Shown piece after piece: positions 6,129 through 6,405 of a stretch of DNA of 6,405 bases. Position 1 is the stretch's first letter. Each line of letters begins with the position of its first letter. Position numbers and translations under genes: made by a program. The notes under the pieces are model-generated. The model searched no databases. It was not told the origin of the DNA and saw only the letters and a program-made list of their open reading frames with translations. This DNA comes from CAYZYO01 sp964482585 (GTDB lineage: Bacteria; Bacillota; Syntrophomonadia; Syntrophomonadales; Syntrophomonadaceae): contig CAYZYO010000116.1 of assembly GCA_964482585.1 (NCBI GenBank), positions 1-6,405 of the forward strand, written 5' to 3'.

Positions 6129-6405
6129 TGTTCCTTACGTTTATATGTAATTTCTGGTCACACTGTAAACACTAGATTATTACAGGTATTTTATAATAGA
6201 AATGGATACCTCATTGATGATTACTATCTATAATCGTTGTACTTATTCTTTACCGGACTTAATCGTGGAACTAGTTGTGCCTTTTGCCCGGCCTCTTTAG
6301 CAATACTTCTAAGGGATTATCCTTTATGAAAGCTCGGGTATTTAATATCATATCTTTGTATCATCGTTAGCATCCTTTCTTCACTACCTCCTTTTGCTGT
6401 TCAAC
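6129..6405 (-). mobile_element. IS21-family-like element remnant
   Basis: The sequence to the right of the sigma factor remnant contains the broken istA-like start described separately and AT-rich non-coding sequence. A candidate end is TGTTCCTTACG at 6129 (IS21-type elements begin TG and end CA). The istA-like start reads toward this end, but only about 110 bases separate the end of its similarity from 6129, so the rest of istA and all of istB are missing. This implies an internal deletion. The other end lies beyond 6405. The exact boundaries are inference. Confidence 0.45.
6243..6373 (-). pseudogene. degenerate istA-like transposase, 5' fragment
   Basis: From ATG 6373 the minus strand reads MLTMIQRYDIKYPSFHKG, stop, SLRSIAKEAGQ. 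The opening resembles the N-terminus of IS21-family IstA transposases, which begin MLTM and carry a helix-turn-helix of the type 'KG.S.R.IA.E.G'. Codon 19 is TAA (6317-6319), where Lys is usual. After GQ (about 6284) the frame must shift to recover TTSSTIKSGKE, which ends in a stop at 6243-6245. With a premature stop, a frameshift and loss of everything downstream, it cannot make a transposase. AAGGAGG lies at 6387-6393, 13 bases before the ATG. Family assignment rests on about 45 residues. Confidence 0.55.

Noticed and set aside
5990..6157. Intact small DNA-binding protein gene on the minus strand
   Set aside because: The frame has no start codon before the in-frame TGA at 6158-6160 and is plainly the tail of a longer sigma factor.
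1..6405. CRISPR array, tRNA or rRNA genes
   Set aside because: No regularly spaced repeats, cloverleaf-like sequence or rRNA-like segment was seen on either strand.

Overview
The window looks like a piece of chromosome from an AT-rich, probably anaerobic, spore-forming Firmicute (clostridial side). The evidence is indirect: strong AAGGAGG-type ribosome binding sites, the 5' end of a YqeG-family phosphatase gene, a PCP_red/CGGC protein of a type I associate with anaerobes, a sporulation-type sigma factor remnant (SigK-like region 4.2), and low GC. No rRNA or other phylogenetic marker is present, so this assignment is tentative.

Layout. Positions 1-121 (minus) hold the first 40 codons of a yqeG-like HAD phosphatase, cut by the window edge. 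Positions 315-1316 (minus) hold a complete galT-type nucleotidyltransferase with two zinc sites. It is bracketed by two same-orientation copies of a dispersed repeat (about 188-269 and 1457-1542). A divergent intergenic region (1317-1724) carries candidate promoters for galT and for a plus-strand lipoprotein gene (1725-2327). A double-hairpin palindrome (2344-2411) follows the lipoprotein gene. Next is a two-domain PCP_red + CGGC cysteine-rich protein (2533-3045) with a rho-independent terminator. A large secreted subtilisin-like protease with IPT/TIG and Kelch domains (3295-5955) comes after that, ending in a terminator apparently shared with the opposite strand.

The right end (5990-6405) is a gene graveyard on the minus strand: the last ~40 codons of a SigK-like sigma factor, then what looks like a decayed IS21-family element carrying a broken istA start.

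Functionally the genes are mostly unrelated single transcription units: sugar nucleotide metabolism (galT), cell-surface or exported proteins (lipoprotein, S8 protease) and a putative metal-binding cytosolic protein (CGGC). I see no coherent new multi-gene system. The points most worth a second look are the sigma factor remnant next to the IS21-like remnant, the PCP_red-CGGC fusion, the repeats bracketing galT, and the start, leader and substrate-pocket oddities of the protease.
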